Positions 52,310-60,349 of a stretch of 64,000 bases of DNA are shown here, in pieces (positions within the stretch are counted from its first letter, which is position 1; the number at the start of each line of letters is the position of its first letter). Under the pieces are notes generated by a model. It saw nothing but the letters and a program-made list of their open reading frames with translations. It did no database searches and was not told the DNA's origin. Origin of the DNA: Pseudomonadales bacterium (lineage in GTDB: Bacteria > Pseudomonadota > Gammaproteobacteria > Pseudomonadales > Azotimanducaceae); the NCBI GenBank assembly GCA_024234635.1, contig JACKNX010000010.1, forward strand, positions 62,001-126,000, in the 5' to 3' direction. Both the position numbers and the translations under genes were made by a program.

Positions 52310-52339
52310 ACCTACGCCGATGCGTGAGCTACCCTGACA

Positions 52340-52410
52340 CTGAAAAATGCCTTGCGGAACGTGTTTCAGCCATCCTCAAATCACCGAACTTATCAAGCGG
52401 CCCACTAGCC
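52340..52410 (-). repeat. Dispersed repeat, family B copy 2 (inverted relative to 46576)
   Basis: Reverse complement begins CTAGTGGGCCGCTTGATAAG, then TTCGGTGATTTGAGGATGGC and TGAA, matching 46576-46621 with one mismatch. The CTAG contains the TAG stop of the minus-strand kinase gene. Lies between convergent genes. Confidence 0.8.
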
Positions 52411-53412
52411 GAGCAGTTCGCTGGCGCGTCGCATCAAGGGTTCCATGCAAAGCGACGTCTGCTCCCAGGTTTCATCGATGCGTTTTCCGCGCCGATGCAG
52501 CATGAGGTTGAAGCCTGAAATAATGGCAAATTTGTACGCGGCCAGCGCGCGAAACCAGTTCAGGTCGGGCAATGGCCCCTCCCACGCCTGCCGGTACAGA
52601 CCGATCAGCGTATCCGGGTCGAGAAACGAGGGGCGAGCCGGCTGACCGGGTGCCGCAGCGGGCCAGGCCTGCCGGTCGCTGAAGGTCACGATCCAGCCCA
52701 GGTCATTCAGCGTCGCGCCCAGACCGCAGAGTTCCCAGTCGATGACAGCCAGCAGGCGGCCCGCTTTCGAACAGAAAAGATTGGCTGTCTGAAAATCACC
52801 GTGGAAGATGCCGACCGGCGCATCGGCAGGCAGGTTTTCGAGCAGTTTTCTCCTCACATATGGCGCCTCCGCCAACCGCTGCGGCTCCGCCGCCTTCTCG
52901 ATGAACCGGTCCCAGCGCGTGACATCGTCGTCAAAGGGGAGCGGCTCTCCCAGGTACGGCACCTTGTCAGCCCCTACCTTGTGTACACCAGCCAGCGCCG
53001 TCATCACCTGACGCCCGAGATCCAGCAGCACCGAATCGCTGAGCGTACGCCCCCATTCTCCCTCACCCAGACGCAGGACATCGCCGTCGAGCCACGGCAC
53101 CACAAAGTACGGACATCCGAACCATTCCAGGTCATCACCAGACCACTTCACGCTGCAATGGGGAACGCTGGTGCTGTCCAGCGCGTTGAGCACCGCGACC
53201 TGACGCAGGACATCCGCCGTGCCCTTCCAACTCACGTTGGGTGGTGGCAGGCGAATGAACCAGGAATCCACCATCGTATCGTTCTGCACCCGGAAGCCGT
53301 ATGCAAAACCGGCATGCCCGGGCATTTTCACGACATCGAACACGGGCAAGGCACGGCCGTACTTCGCGGCGACGAATGCCGGCAATTTTGCCGACAGGGT
53401 ATCCAGATCCAT
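52405..53412 (-). CDS. APH-family phosphotransferase (ACAD10/11 N-terminal kinase-like)
   Basis: 335 residues from ATG 53412, chosen for TGGAGGATCG directly upstream. Protein-kinase-like fold: catalytic loop GIFHGDFQTANLFCSKAGR (~196-214; H-G-D-x4-N) and metal loop AVIDWELCGLGATLNDLGW (D-W-E). In bacteria such kinases are suspected to phosphorylate hydroxyacyl-CoAs made during lipid catabolism, by analogy to ACAD10/11. The adjacent acyl-CoA ligase (same strand, 156 bp upstream) supports an acyl-CoA link. No antibiotic-resistance role is implied. Confidence 0.85.
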   Translation of the reverse strand: MDLDTLSAKLPAFVAAKYGRALPVFDVVKMPGHAGFAYGFRVQNDTMVDSWFIRLPPPNVSWKGTADVLRQVAVLNALDSTSVPHCSVKWSGDDLEWFGCPYFVVPWLDGDVLRLGEGEWGRTLSDSVLLDLGRQVMTALAGVHKVGADKVPYLGEPLPFDDDVTRWDRFIEKAAEPQRLAEAPYVRRKLLENLPADAPVGIFHGDFQTANLFCSKAGRLLAVIDWELCGLGATLNDLGWIVTFSDRQAWPAAAPGQPARPSFLDPDTLIGLYRQAWEGPLPDLNWFRALAAYKFAIISGFNLMLHRRGKRIDETWEQTSLCMEPLMRRASELLG

Positions 53413-53568
53413 CGATCCTCCAGTCATCTAGCTGCTGATTGAGTCGACCCCGCGAATCAATCGCCGGCGAGTTCAGCTCACCTCATCCACCAAAACCACC
53501 GCCCGCCCGACTGCCTGCTTGCCCGCGCACCGATGCATCGCCATGCAGGCAGACAGTTCAGGGCTTCC

Positions 53569-55122
53569 TCAAACCGGGGCCGGCCCCGGAAACTGCTCCC
53601 TGAGCACACGTTTGAGTATCTTGCCGCTCGGATTGCGTGGTATCACGTCAACAAATGCAATACCTTTCGGCTGCTTGAACGGCGCCAGTTTACCGCGGCA
53701 GTAGTCCAGTACTTCACCCGCGGTCAGATCCGCACGCGCAGCCACCACGACGGCGAAAGGTGACTCACCCCAGCGCTCGCTGGGCTGGCCAATGACACCC
53801 GCTTCAACAACGTCCGGGTGGGTCATCAGCACCGCTTCCAGTTCCGCGGGATAAACGTTTTCGCCGCCAGAGATGATCATGTCCTTGATGCGGTCCTGGA
53901 TGAATACAAAACCTTCCTCGTCCATGACCGCCACATCACCTGTATGCAGCCAGCCATCCCGGATCGACTCCGCCGTTGCCTCGGGCCGATTCAGGTACTC
54001 GAGCATGATGTGCGGCCCGCGCACCAGCACTTCTCCCGCCTGACCCGGCGCGCAGGTTGCGCCGTTCTCATCGATCACGCGAACATCGGTGTGAAAGAAA
54101 CTCTTGCCCGTGGAGCCCACTTTCCGCAGCGCATTCTCACCATCCATGACACATGCCGGCCCGCAGGTTTCCGTGAGGCCATAGACCTGAAGGATGGGTA
54201 TGCCGAGGTCAAAGTACCGCCGCATGAGCTCCACCGGCACCGGCGCCGCCCCCGTCATCAGCCAGCGCATCCGGGCAAAGGCATGGCGCTGAAAATCAGG
54301 CACCTGCAGCATGAAGTTGAGCATGGCGGGCACGACCAGCCCGGAGGTCAGTTGCTCCCGTTCGATGAGTTCCCACGCCTGGCGCGCATCAAAGCTACGC
54401 ATCACGATGGAGGTGGCGCCGCGATAGACGTTGACGGCCAGCGGGGTCAGCGCGCCGACATGGAACATGGGCAACGCCGCCAGGTAGCGGTCCGCCTCCC
54501 GGTATTCGACGATGGAGGCAATGGTAAACACCGCCCAGATGGCCGTGCGGTGCGAGTGAACGACACCCTTGGGCAGCCCGGTGGTACCCGAGGTGTACAT
54601 GATGTAAAGCCAGTCATCGTCGCGCCCGCGGATCGGTGGCTCGCCGTCCTCGCCACCATCGCGGAACGCGGCGTAGTCCGCAGCGAACCATGCCGGCGTC
54701 GACGGCCCGGTGATATCCGCAACCTGCAGCCAATGCCGAATGGCGGTTTTTTCGCCCCGAGCGTGCAGGTCGGCAACCGTGTCGAGGAATTCGTGACCGA
54801 AGATCAACCGGGTAGTGCCACTGTCGGCGAGAATGAAGGCAAGCTCATCCGCCACCAGCCGCCAGTTGAGCGGGACCACCACCGCACCAATTTTCCCCAG
54901 CGCAAAATAGGCCTCCATGAACTCAGCGCTGTTCATGAGTAAAAGCCCGACCCGTTCGCCCTTCTCGAGACCCGCGCGTAGCAGACGGTTGGCGAGCCGG
55001 TTTGCCCGGGCGTTGAGCTGCGCATAGGTGAGCCGCTCGCCCGAGTGGCTGTCGACGTAGGCCTCCCGCTGCGGCGTCAGAAACGCCCTGCGGGAAAGAA
55101 AACCGCCGAGGTTGTCGTACAT
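53569..55122 (-). CDS. AMP-binding acyl-CoA synthetase (fatty-acid/aromatic-acid CoA ligase)
   Basis: 517 residues from ATG 55122, which has GGGAGGAAGGG upstream. ANL-superfamily motifs: A3 MYTSGTTGLPKGVVHSH (~170-186), YGLTETCG (A5), GWLHTGDVAVMDEEGFVFIQ (A7), DRIKDMIISGGENVYPAELE (A8) and the catalytic Lys in NPSGKILKR (~505). Activates a carboxylic acid to its CoA thioester. No signal peptide. Divergently arranged with the MerR gene across a regulatory region rich in GTACA sites. Confidence 0.93.
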   Translation of the reverse strand: MYDNLGGFLSRRAFLTPQREAYVDSHSGERLTYAQLNARANRLANRLLRAGLEKGERVGLLLMNSAEFMEAYFALGKIGAVVVPLNWRLVADELAFILADSGTTRLIFGHEFLDTVADLHARGEKTAIRHWLQVADITGPSTPAWFAADYAAFRDGGEDGEPPIRGRDDDWLYIMYTSGTTGLPKGVVHSHRTAIWAVFTIASIVEYREADRYLAALPMFHVGALTPLAVNVYRGATSIVMRSFDARQAWELIEREQLTSGLVVPAMLNFMLQVPDFQRHAFARMRWLMTGAAPVPVELMRRYFDLGIPILQVYGLTETCGPACVMDGENALRKVGSTGKSFFHTDVRVIDENGATCAPGQAGEVLVRGPHIMLEYLNRPEATAESIRDGWLHTGDVAVMDEEGFVFIQDRIKDMIISGGENVYPAELEAVLMTHPDVVEAGVIGQPSERWGESPFAVVVAARADLTAGEVLDYCRGKLAPFKQPKGIAFVDVIPRNPSGKILKRVLREQFPGPAPV

Positions 55123-55433
55123 ACCCTTCCTCCCTCCACTCGCTCTGCTTCGTCGCTCGAATGTGCATTCCCTCCCGCGCCTTGTAAACAGCCGAGGCAA
55201 CAGCAGGCACACGGCCGGGCCTCGTAAAAAAACATCACAGCAGAATCCCTGGATGTTGCATCGCAGCATGCAATGCGTAGAATGCCGCTCCTCGCGTCCG
55301 GCTACGGCTGGAATGACGAAACGGCGTGGTGCGGGCTCTCTCCCCTTCCTCCCTTACCGCAACGGGCGTTGTCGACGACTTCGCCCACCACGCCTTCTTC
55401 TCCGGGCTCCCCTGAACACGTCCATGCATCAGC

Positions 55434-55587
55434 CCGTACAGGGAAACTGCAGGCTTGCGCCATGCCTGTACAACACAACTTCCATCGCCGCCATGCCGTA
55501 CAGGTCGCCGCACCACGACCTGTACAAAACGTGGACAACACGATCGATGCAGCTACAATCCCGTACAGCTCACGCGGACGCTCAATC
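55434..55587 (+). promoter_or_regulatory. merR promoter with GTACA operator array
   Basis: Promoter TGGACA (55532-55537), 16-bp spacer, TACAAT (55554-55559), predicting a start near 55566, just ahead of the GTG of the MerR gene. Five GTACA sites lie around it: 55436-55440, 55467-55472 (TGTACA), 55498-55502, 55521-55526 (TGTACA) and 55563-55567. TGTACA resembles the half-sites of CarA/CarH/LitR-type MerR regulators, so autoregulation is likely. The divergent acyl-CoA ligase start (55122) is ~300 bp away and could share control. Confidence 0.65.
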
Positions 55588-56526
55588 GTGCAGGAAGACG
55601 TCGACCACTTTCGAATCGGCACCATCGCCAAACTCACCGGATTGTCGGTGGAACGCCTGCGCGCCTGGGAGAGACGCTATGAACTCGTCCCCGCGCTCCG
55701 CCAGGGCAAGACCCGCTACTACTCCCAGGCGCAGCTGGAACGCCTGAAGAAGATCAAGCGACTCATCGATGCCGGCCATCCCATCAGCTCCCTGGTGGAA
55801 TTGTCGGACCAGCATCTGGACGCCCGACTCTCCAGCCGCGTCACGCCGTTACCCGGCCTCGGCACCATCCGTACCGGACTCATCGGCCCCAATCTGGTCG
55901 CCCTGGAACAACGGCTGAAGCAACCGCCGCGACTGGAGATCATGGGCCGCTGGTCCAACATGGAAACGTTCGCCGACGACGGCCTGGATGCTGTTGGCGA
56001 GATGGACGTGGTGCTGGCCCAAGTACCTGTTCTGTCCGTGGAAAGCGTGAAATTCATAAAGAAAAAAGTCGCAACCGCGGAAGTGGTCGTGCTGTATCAG
56101 TTTGCTACGGACGGCCAGATCGAACAGGTTCAGTCACAGGGCATCCCCACCTTGCGCTGGCCGGTATCCTGGGAGCAGATTGAAGCCACGTGCGCGGAAG
56201 TGGCGGGTCAACGGCCGCAATCGGCCGAACCGTCGCCGCCACTATTCGCGGATGAAGAACTGATCGCCATCGCCGCCTCGGACGAGGATCCCCACGCCCT
56301 GCCCAGACACCTCGTGGAAATGATCCTGCAACTCAATGCCTTCGGGGAGTTCACGCAGGACTGCGCCGACCAGCAGCAGCTCGAGACGGTGGGCAAAGAT
56401 CGTCCTGCCACGGCCGCCGACCTCTGCGACCACGTCTACGCCGAAGTCACGCACGCCCGTGCCCGACTCGAAACTGCACTTCAGCGCCTCGTGGATGCCG
56501 AGCGGCAGCGCGTCACACGTCATTGA
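55588..56526 (+). CDS. MerR-family regulator with LitR/CarH-like architecture
   Basis: 312 residues from GTG 55588; upstream in-frame sequence contains the promoter and is not coding. HTH_MerR at ~8-75: FRIGTIAKLTGLSVERLRAW, ERRYELVPALRQGKTRYYSQ, KKIKRLIDAGHPISSLVEL. The rest (~95-215) has alternating strands and helices (LVALEQRL, RLEIMGRWSNMETFADDGLD, MDVVLAQVPVL, AEVVVLYQFATDGQI) that could be a Rossmann-like effector domain in the place of the B12-binding domain of CarH, but no DxHxxG-type cobalamin motif is visible. GTACA repeats flank the gene on both sides. Confidence 0.85.
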   Translation: MQEDVDHFRIGTIAKLTGLSVERLRAWERRYELVPALRQGKTRYYSQAQLERLKKIKRLIDAGHPISSLVELSDQHLDARLSSRVTPLPGLGTIRTGLIGPNLVALEQRLKQPPRLEIMGRWSNMETFADDGLDAVGEMDVVLAQVPVLSVESVKFIKKKVATAEVVVLYQFATDGQIEQVQSQGIPTLRWPVSWEQIEATCAEVAGQRPQSAEPSPPLFADEELIAIAASDEDPHALPRHLVEMILQLNAFGEFTQDCADQQQLETVGKDRPATAADLCDHVYAEVTHARARLETALQRLVDAERQRVTRH

Positions 56527-56534
56527 AAGCAACC

Positions 56535-56595
56535 TGTACAGAAAAAAGTACAAAAAGCGCTTGACTTGGTTTTTGTACAGTACATAATGCGTACA
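56535..56595 (+). promoter_or_regulatory. Strong promoter overlapped by GTACA operators
   Basis: -35 TTGACT (56561-56566), 16-bp spacer, -10 CATAAT (56583-56588); predicted start near 56595. GTACA occurs five times in 61 bp: 56535-56540 (TGTACA), 56548-56552, 56574-56579 (TGTACA, in the spacer), 56580-56584 and 56591-56595. TTGTAC and GTACAA (from 56573 and to 56596) are inverted around the -10. Operators within the promoter spacer are characteristic of MerR-family control, and the MerR gene ends 9 bp before the first site. Confidence 0.7.
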
Positions 56596-56712
56596 AGAAA
56601 GGTTTCTACGGCGTGCAGCGGCTTCTTAGATGCAGTCCTCCCTTTCTAGTGTCCTTCCCCCAGAAGTGAAGCCGCGTTCAGCCAACTCCGGTTGCTGACA
56701 CGCCTTTTTTTT
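56595..56712 (+). ncRNA. Predicted small RNA controlled by the adjacent MerR regulator
   Basis: From the predicted start to a T8 run at 56705-56712, about 118 nt with no plausible ORF. The fold is a three-way junction: closing stem GGCGTG (56610-56615) / CACGCC (56699-56704) placed directly before the T8; inner stem GCGGCTTC (56618-56625) / GAAGCCGC (56668-56675); hairpin TCAGC..AAC (56678-56686) / GTT.GCTGA (56691-56698). The 42-nt loop (56626-56667) is C/U-rich and includes TCCTCCC (56636-56642), complementary to Shine-Dalgarno sequences. AGAAAGG at 56596-56602 could pair with CCTTTCT in that loop, an alternative or pseudoknot. It could also be the leader of the S8 protease mRNA if the terminator leaks. 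Confidence 0.6.
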
Positions 56713-56968
56713 CTTCCCCTGCATTCGCTCCAGCATCACCCTGATCGCACCGCTCATCCGCCTGCTTCCCGGCACCTTCAAAAGATACCGCGCGTTCCAT
56801 CTGCGGGCGCCGGAGCGCAACACATCGCGTACGCGTGCGACGCCGCAAAGATTCCGGCGTAATTTCGCCCCGCGTCGTGACTCCGTCCCACCTTGAAACC
56901 ATCCACAGTCCACGGCCACCCCTTCGCTGCTGTGCCAAACTAATTGCGTGAAGAGTCTGGAATAGCCA
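56713..56968. other. Spacer before the S8 protease gene
   Basis: 256 bp with no gene I can support. The open frames on either strand lack ribosome-binding sites and family features. It must hold the protease promoter unless the gene is read from the upstream promoter; no clear -35/-10 pair was found. The start region of the protease (GGAATAGCC before ATG 56969) has only a weak Shine-Dalgarno. Confidence 0.5.
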
Positions 56969-59821
56969 ATGCCCCGTTCACTTGCCCTCATCCTGCTGAT
57001 TTGCCTCGTATCGGCCTGTGGCGGTGGGGGAGGCAGCGGAGCGTCCGCCACGCCGGCACCGCCGCCGGCCCCCGTCAACAACGCACCGACGGCGCGCTTC
57101 ACGGCCACCCCTACCTCCGGATTGACGCCGCTGCGGATCACCGCGGATGCAAGCACATCGACGGACGGTGACGGCAGCATTACCGCCTATGCGTGGGACT
57201 TCGGCGACGGCGATTCAGCAATTGGTTCCATCACGTCGCACACTTACACCACGACAGGCTCGTTCACGCTCCGGCTGACCGTCACGGACGATGACGGCGC
57301 TACCGGCACCGCAACGACGACAATCAGCGTCAACGACAGCGCAGCGACATTTACCTTGTCCGGCGCTATCAAGGTGCTGCCTTCCAGCGCCATCGACAGC
57401 GATACCAACGATCGATTTTCCATTGCTCAGGACAACAATGGCTTCGATCAGGCGCAGCATATTCCCAATCCCGTAACGGCTGGCGGCTTTGCCAATATGC
57501 CTGGCACGGGCGACAGCACCGGAAACCTGCGCACGAGCGGTGATCCAGGCGACTTCTACCAGGCGACCTTCACCGGCAGTGAAACAATTCTGCTCACGAT
57601 CGCCAACCCCCAGGCTGACCTGGATCTGCGACTGTGGGACGCCAACCGCAACCTGGTGGACAGTTCGGTTGGCGTAACGCAAACGGAGTCGATTGCCGTT
57701 ACCGCGCCGGGCGACTACTTCATCGAAGTGTTCCCGGTCAGCGGCGCCAGCAACTACGTGCTGAACGTCGGCCAGAACCTCGGCGTCTCGAGTCTTGCCA
57801 TCAATGCCCTCCGTCTCAGCAGCGATTTCGTACCCGGCGAACTGATCGTGCAGGCCCGCAGGCCAGGATTTGCACGCCAGCAGCTCAAGCGCACCAGCCG
57901 GCGTGATCTGCGCGAACGCGAGCCTGGTCTGTACCGGTTCGCCGAGCCGCAGCAGCGCATCGCCGCAATGGGCCGAATGCCAGGTGCGCTTCCGGCCGGA
58001 GGACGGGTGAGCGAATCGCAAAAACTCAAGCTGGCGACACTGACGGAGATCAAGGGGCTGCGCCGCAGTGGCGAAGTGGTCAACGCGGAGCCCAATGGCA
58101 TCCGTCGCCCCCTGCTCGAACCGAACGACCAGTACTACGGCCTGCAATGGCACTATCGCGCCATCAATCTGCCGCTGGCATGGGATGTCACCACCGGCTC
58201 ATCAGACGTGGTAGTGGCGGTGGTGGACACCGGCGTACTGCTCTCACACCCCGACCTGGATGCACAACTCGTTGCCGGCTATGACTTCATCTCCTCCTCC
58301 ACCCGCGCCCGCGACGGCGACGGGATCGACGCCAATCCGAATGATGACGGCGACCTGGCATACGGCGGCTCATCCAGTTTTCACGGTACACATGTCGCGG
58401 GAACGGTGGCGGCGGAGAGCAACAACAGCGTCGGCGTGGCGGGCGTCGCCTGGAACGCACGTATCATGCCACTACGCGCCCTGGGCAAGGACGGCGGCAC
58501 CGCCTACGATGTCATGCAGGCGATTCGCTATGCTGCTGGTCTGAGCAACGATTCCGGCACCGTTCCCGCCAGGCCCGCCGACATCATCAACCTGAGCCTG
58601 GGCAGCGCTTTCTCTTCCCAGGCGGAACAGGACACCATCAACGAAGCACGGTCGAACGGCGTCATCATCATCGCCGCGGCAGGCAACGAAGCAAGCACCG
58701 CACCAAGCTACCCCGCGTCCTACGCAGGTGTCGTCTCCGTGAGCGCTACAACCATCACCAACAGTCTTGCCGGGTATTCCAATCGCGGCCCGGGCATCGA
58801 CATTGCCGCTCCGGGCGGGAACAGCGCAACAGACATCAACGGCGACGGTGTCGGCGATGGCGTGGTGAGCACGCTGGGCGACGATGGCAGCGGCGGACCG
58901 GTGCAGTTCGGCTACTACACGCTGAACGGCACGTCCATGGCCGCACCACACGTTGCCGGCGTGGCGGCACTCATGAAGGCGATACACCCGGGGCTTACTC
59001 CAGCCCAGTTCGACGCTGCGCTCGCAAGTGGTGTACTCACGGATGACCTGGGCGCAGCCGGACGCGACGATTCCTTCGGCTACGGCCTGATCAATGCGCA
59101 GAAGGCGATTGCGGAAGCAACACGCATGGCCGCCGGTCAGGGCGTGGATCCTGGCCCCATTCTCAGCGCATCACTTGCCACGCTGAACTTCGGCCCCTTC
59201 GGTACCCAACTGCCGCTCACGCTCATGAACATAGGCACAGGCGCCATCAGCGTGACCGGCATCAGCGCTTCTCAGACCTGGCTGACGGTCACTGCTTCCG
59301 ACACCGGCGATGAGGGCCTGGGGGACTATACGATTACGGTCGACCGCACGGGGTTGGCCGACGGCATCCACACGGCCACCATCAACGTCGCCAGCACCGC
59401 CAATCCGCTGGTTATCAATGTACTCATGCAAGTCTCCTCGGTCGATCTGACGGCAAATGCCGGGCTGCACTTCGTGATCCTGGTAGACAGTGATGACAAT
59501 TCCATTCTTCCCGCCGAGATCGCAACGTTCGCCGATGGCGAATACACCTTTACCATCTCCGACGTGCCGAGTGGTCAGTACCGCCTGTTCGCCGGCACGG
59601 ATTCCGACAACGATGACTTCCTGTGTGATCCCGGTGAAGCGTGCGGCGCCTACTCAACCCTGGATTCACCCGAAACACTGCAGGTCAACGCCGATCGTAC
59701 GGGACTGACTTTCCTGTCCGGTTTCCGGACCACGCTGGGCACCTTCTCCGCAACTGCCGGGAACCCGCGGCAAAGCAGCGGTTTCGCGATATCAAAACCT
59801 GCCACGGAGAGTCGACAATGA
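56969..59821 (+). CDS. S8 (subtilisin-like) serine protease, lipoprotein with PKD and PPC domains
   Basis: 950 residues. Lipoprotein signal with lipobox LVSAC (Cys17) and a Gly-rich linker. PKD domain (~38-122: YAWDFGDGDSAIGS), pre-peptidase C-terminal-type domain (~165-260: GDFYQATFTG, DLDLRLWDANRNLV, GDYFIEVFPVSG), inhibitor/propeptide-like linker, then the S8 catalytic domain (~390-745) with Asp420 (AVVDTGV), His472 (HGTHVAGT) and Ser656 (GTSMAAPH). The C-terminus has a BACON-like segment (LNFGPFGTQLPLTL, WLTVTAS). Surface- or periplasm-anchored. Its stop overlaps the next gene, a PrcB-like lipoprotein. Confidence 0.93.
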   Translation: MPRSLALILLICLVSACGGGGGSGASATPAPPPAPVNNAPTARFTATPTSGLTPLRITADASTSTDGDGSITAYAWDFGDGDSAIGSITSHTYTTTGSFTLRLTVTDDDGATGTATTTISVNDSAATFTLSGAIKVLPSSAIDSDTNDRFSIAQDNNGFDQAQHIPNPVTAGGFANMPGTGDSTGNLRTSGDPGDFYQATFTGSETILLTIANPQADLDLRLWDANRNLVDSSVGVTQTESIAVTAPGDYFIEVFPVSGASNYVLNVGQNLGVSSLAINALRLSSDFVPGELIVQARRPGFARQQLKRTSRRDLREREPGLYRFAEPQQRIAAMGRMPGALPAGGRVSESQKLKLATLTEIKGLRRSGEVVNAEPNGIRRPLLEPNDQYYGLQWHYRAINLPLAWDVTTGSSDVVVAVVDTGVLLSHPDLDAQLVAGYDFISSSTRARDGDGIDANPNDDGDLAYGGSSSFHGTHVAGTVAAESNNSVGVAGVAWNARIMPLRALGKDGGTAYDVMQAIRYAAGLSNDSGTVPARPADIINLSLGSAFSSQAEQDTINEARSNGVIIIAAAGNEASTAPSYPASYAGVVSVSATTITNSLAGYSNRGPGIDIAAPGGNSATDINGDGVGDGVVSTLGDDGSGGPVQFGYYTLNGTSMAAPHVAGVAALMKAIHPGLTPAQFDAALASGVLTDDLGAAGRDDSFGYGLINAQKAIAEATRMAAGQGVDPGPILSASLATLNFGPFGTQLPLTLMNIGTGAISVTGISASQTWLTVTASDTGDEGLGDYTITVDRTGLADGIHTATINVASTANPLVINVLMQVSSVDLTANAGLHFVILVDSDDNSILPAEIATFADGEYTFTISDVPSGQYRLFAGTDSDNDDFLCDPGEACGAYSTLDSPETLQVNADRTGLTFLSGFRTTLGTFSATAGNPRQSSGFAISKPATESRQ

Positions 59822-60291
59822 AGCTGCGCGGACTCCTGTTTGCCGTATGTGCGCCGCTGACCGCCTGCGGAACATCCGTGCCGGTAACGGAGGTGTTGAA
59901 CTATGATCGCTGCACGACGGCCGAGGCGTCCGTGGCGCTAGTCTCTCTGGGCGACATTGCATCCCTTCGCAGCAGCAGGCTTCTGGGTATGACCAACCCA
60001 CCGGTGGATACCGACCCGGCACTGCAACTGATCGCAATTTCCCGCGGCGAGCAGCCGACGCCAGGGTACGGATTCGACCTTCTGGGCGCCAGCCGACACG
60101 GCAGGGACATTGAACTGCGACTGCACTGGCGAACGCCGGAGCCCGACGCTGTGCTCGCGCAGATGATTACCAGCCCCTGCATCGTCGTGGGCATGGAAAC
60201 CGCGGACGCGGCCCGCGTGCTCGTGTCACTGGATGACGGCACGAAGCTCGGTGAACTGACCTTCGCGCCCGGCGAGTCGATCGACCGTTGA
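59818..60291 (+). CDS. PrcB-like lipoprotein partner of the S8 protease
   Basis: 157 residues; ATG 59818 overlaps the protease stop (ATGA). Signal peptide with lipobox PLTAC (Cys17). The C-terminal half (QPTPGYGFDLLGASRHGRDI, then ELRLHWRTPEPDAVLAQMIT, SPCIVVGM) follows the PrcB_C pattern: a Gly-Tyr strand, a P-x-x-x-x-x-Q turn and a final SPC/YPY strand. PrcB is the accessory lipoprotein of the spirochaete dentilisin protease complex; the coupling here argues for a similar maturation or anchoring role. Assignment is from pattern only. Confidence 0.72.
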   Translation: MKLRGLLFAVCAPLTACGTSVPVTEVLNYDRCTTAEASVALVSLGDIASLRSSRLLGMTNPPVDTDPALQLIAISRGEQPTPGYGFDLLGASRHGRDIELRLHWRTPEPDAVLAQMITSPCIVVGMETADAARVLVSLDDGTKLGELTFAPGESIDR

Positions 60292-60349
60292 TCCCGGACC
60301 GCCCCTTCGTGTCCGCATCCTTGTCAACCCATGCCCCGCGACATGTGTG

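Noticed and set aside
52405..53412. Aminoglycoside resistance by the APH-like kinase
   Set aside because: The catalytic loops are those of the ACAD10/11 group and the neighbour is an acyl-CoA ligase; no evidence for an antibiotic substrate.
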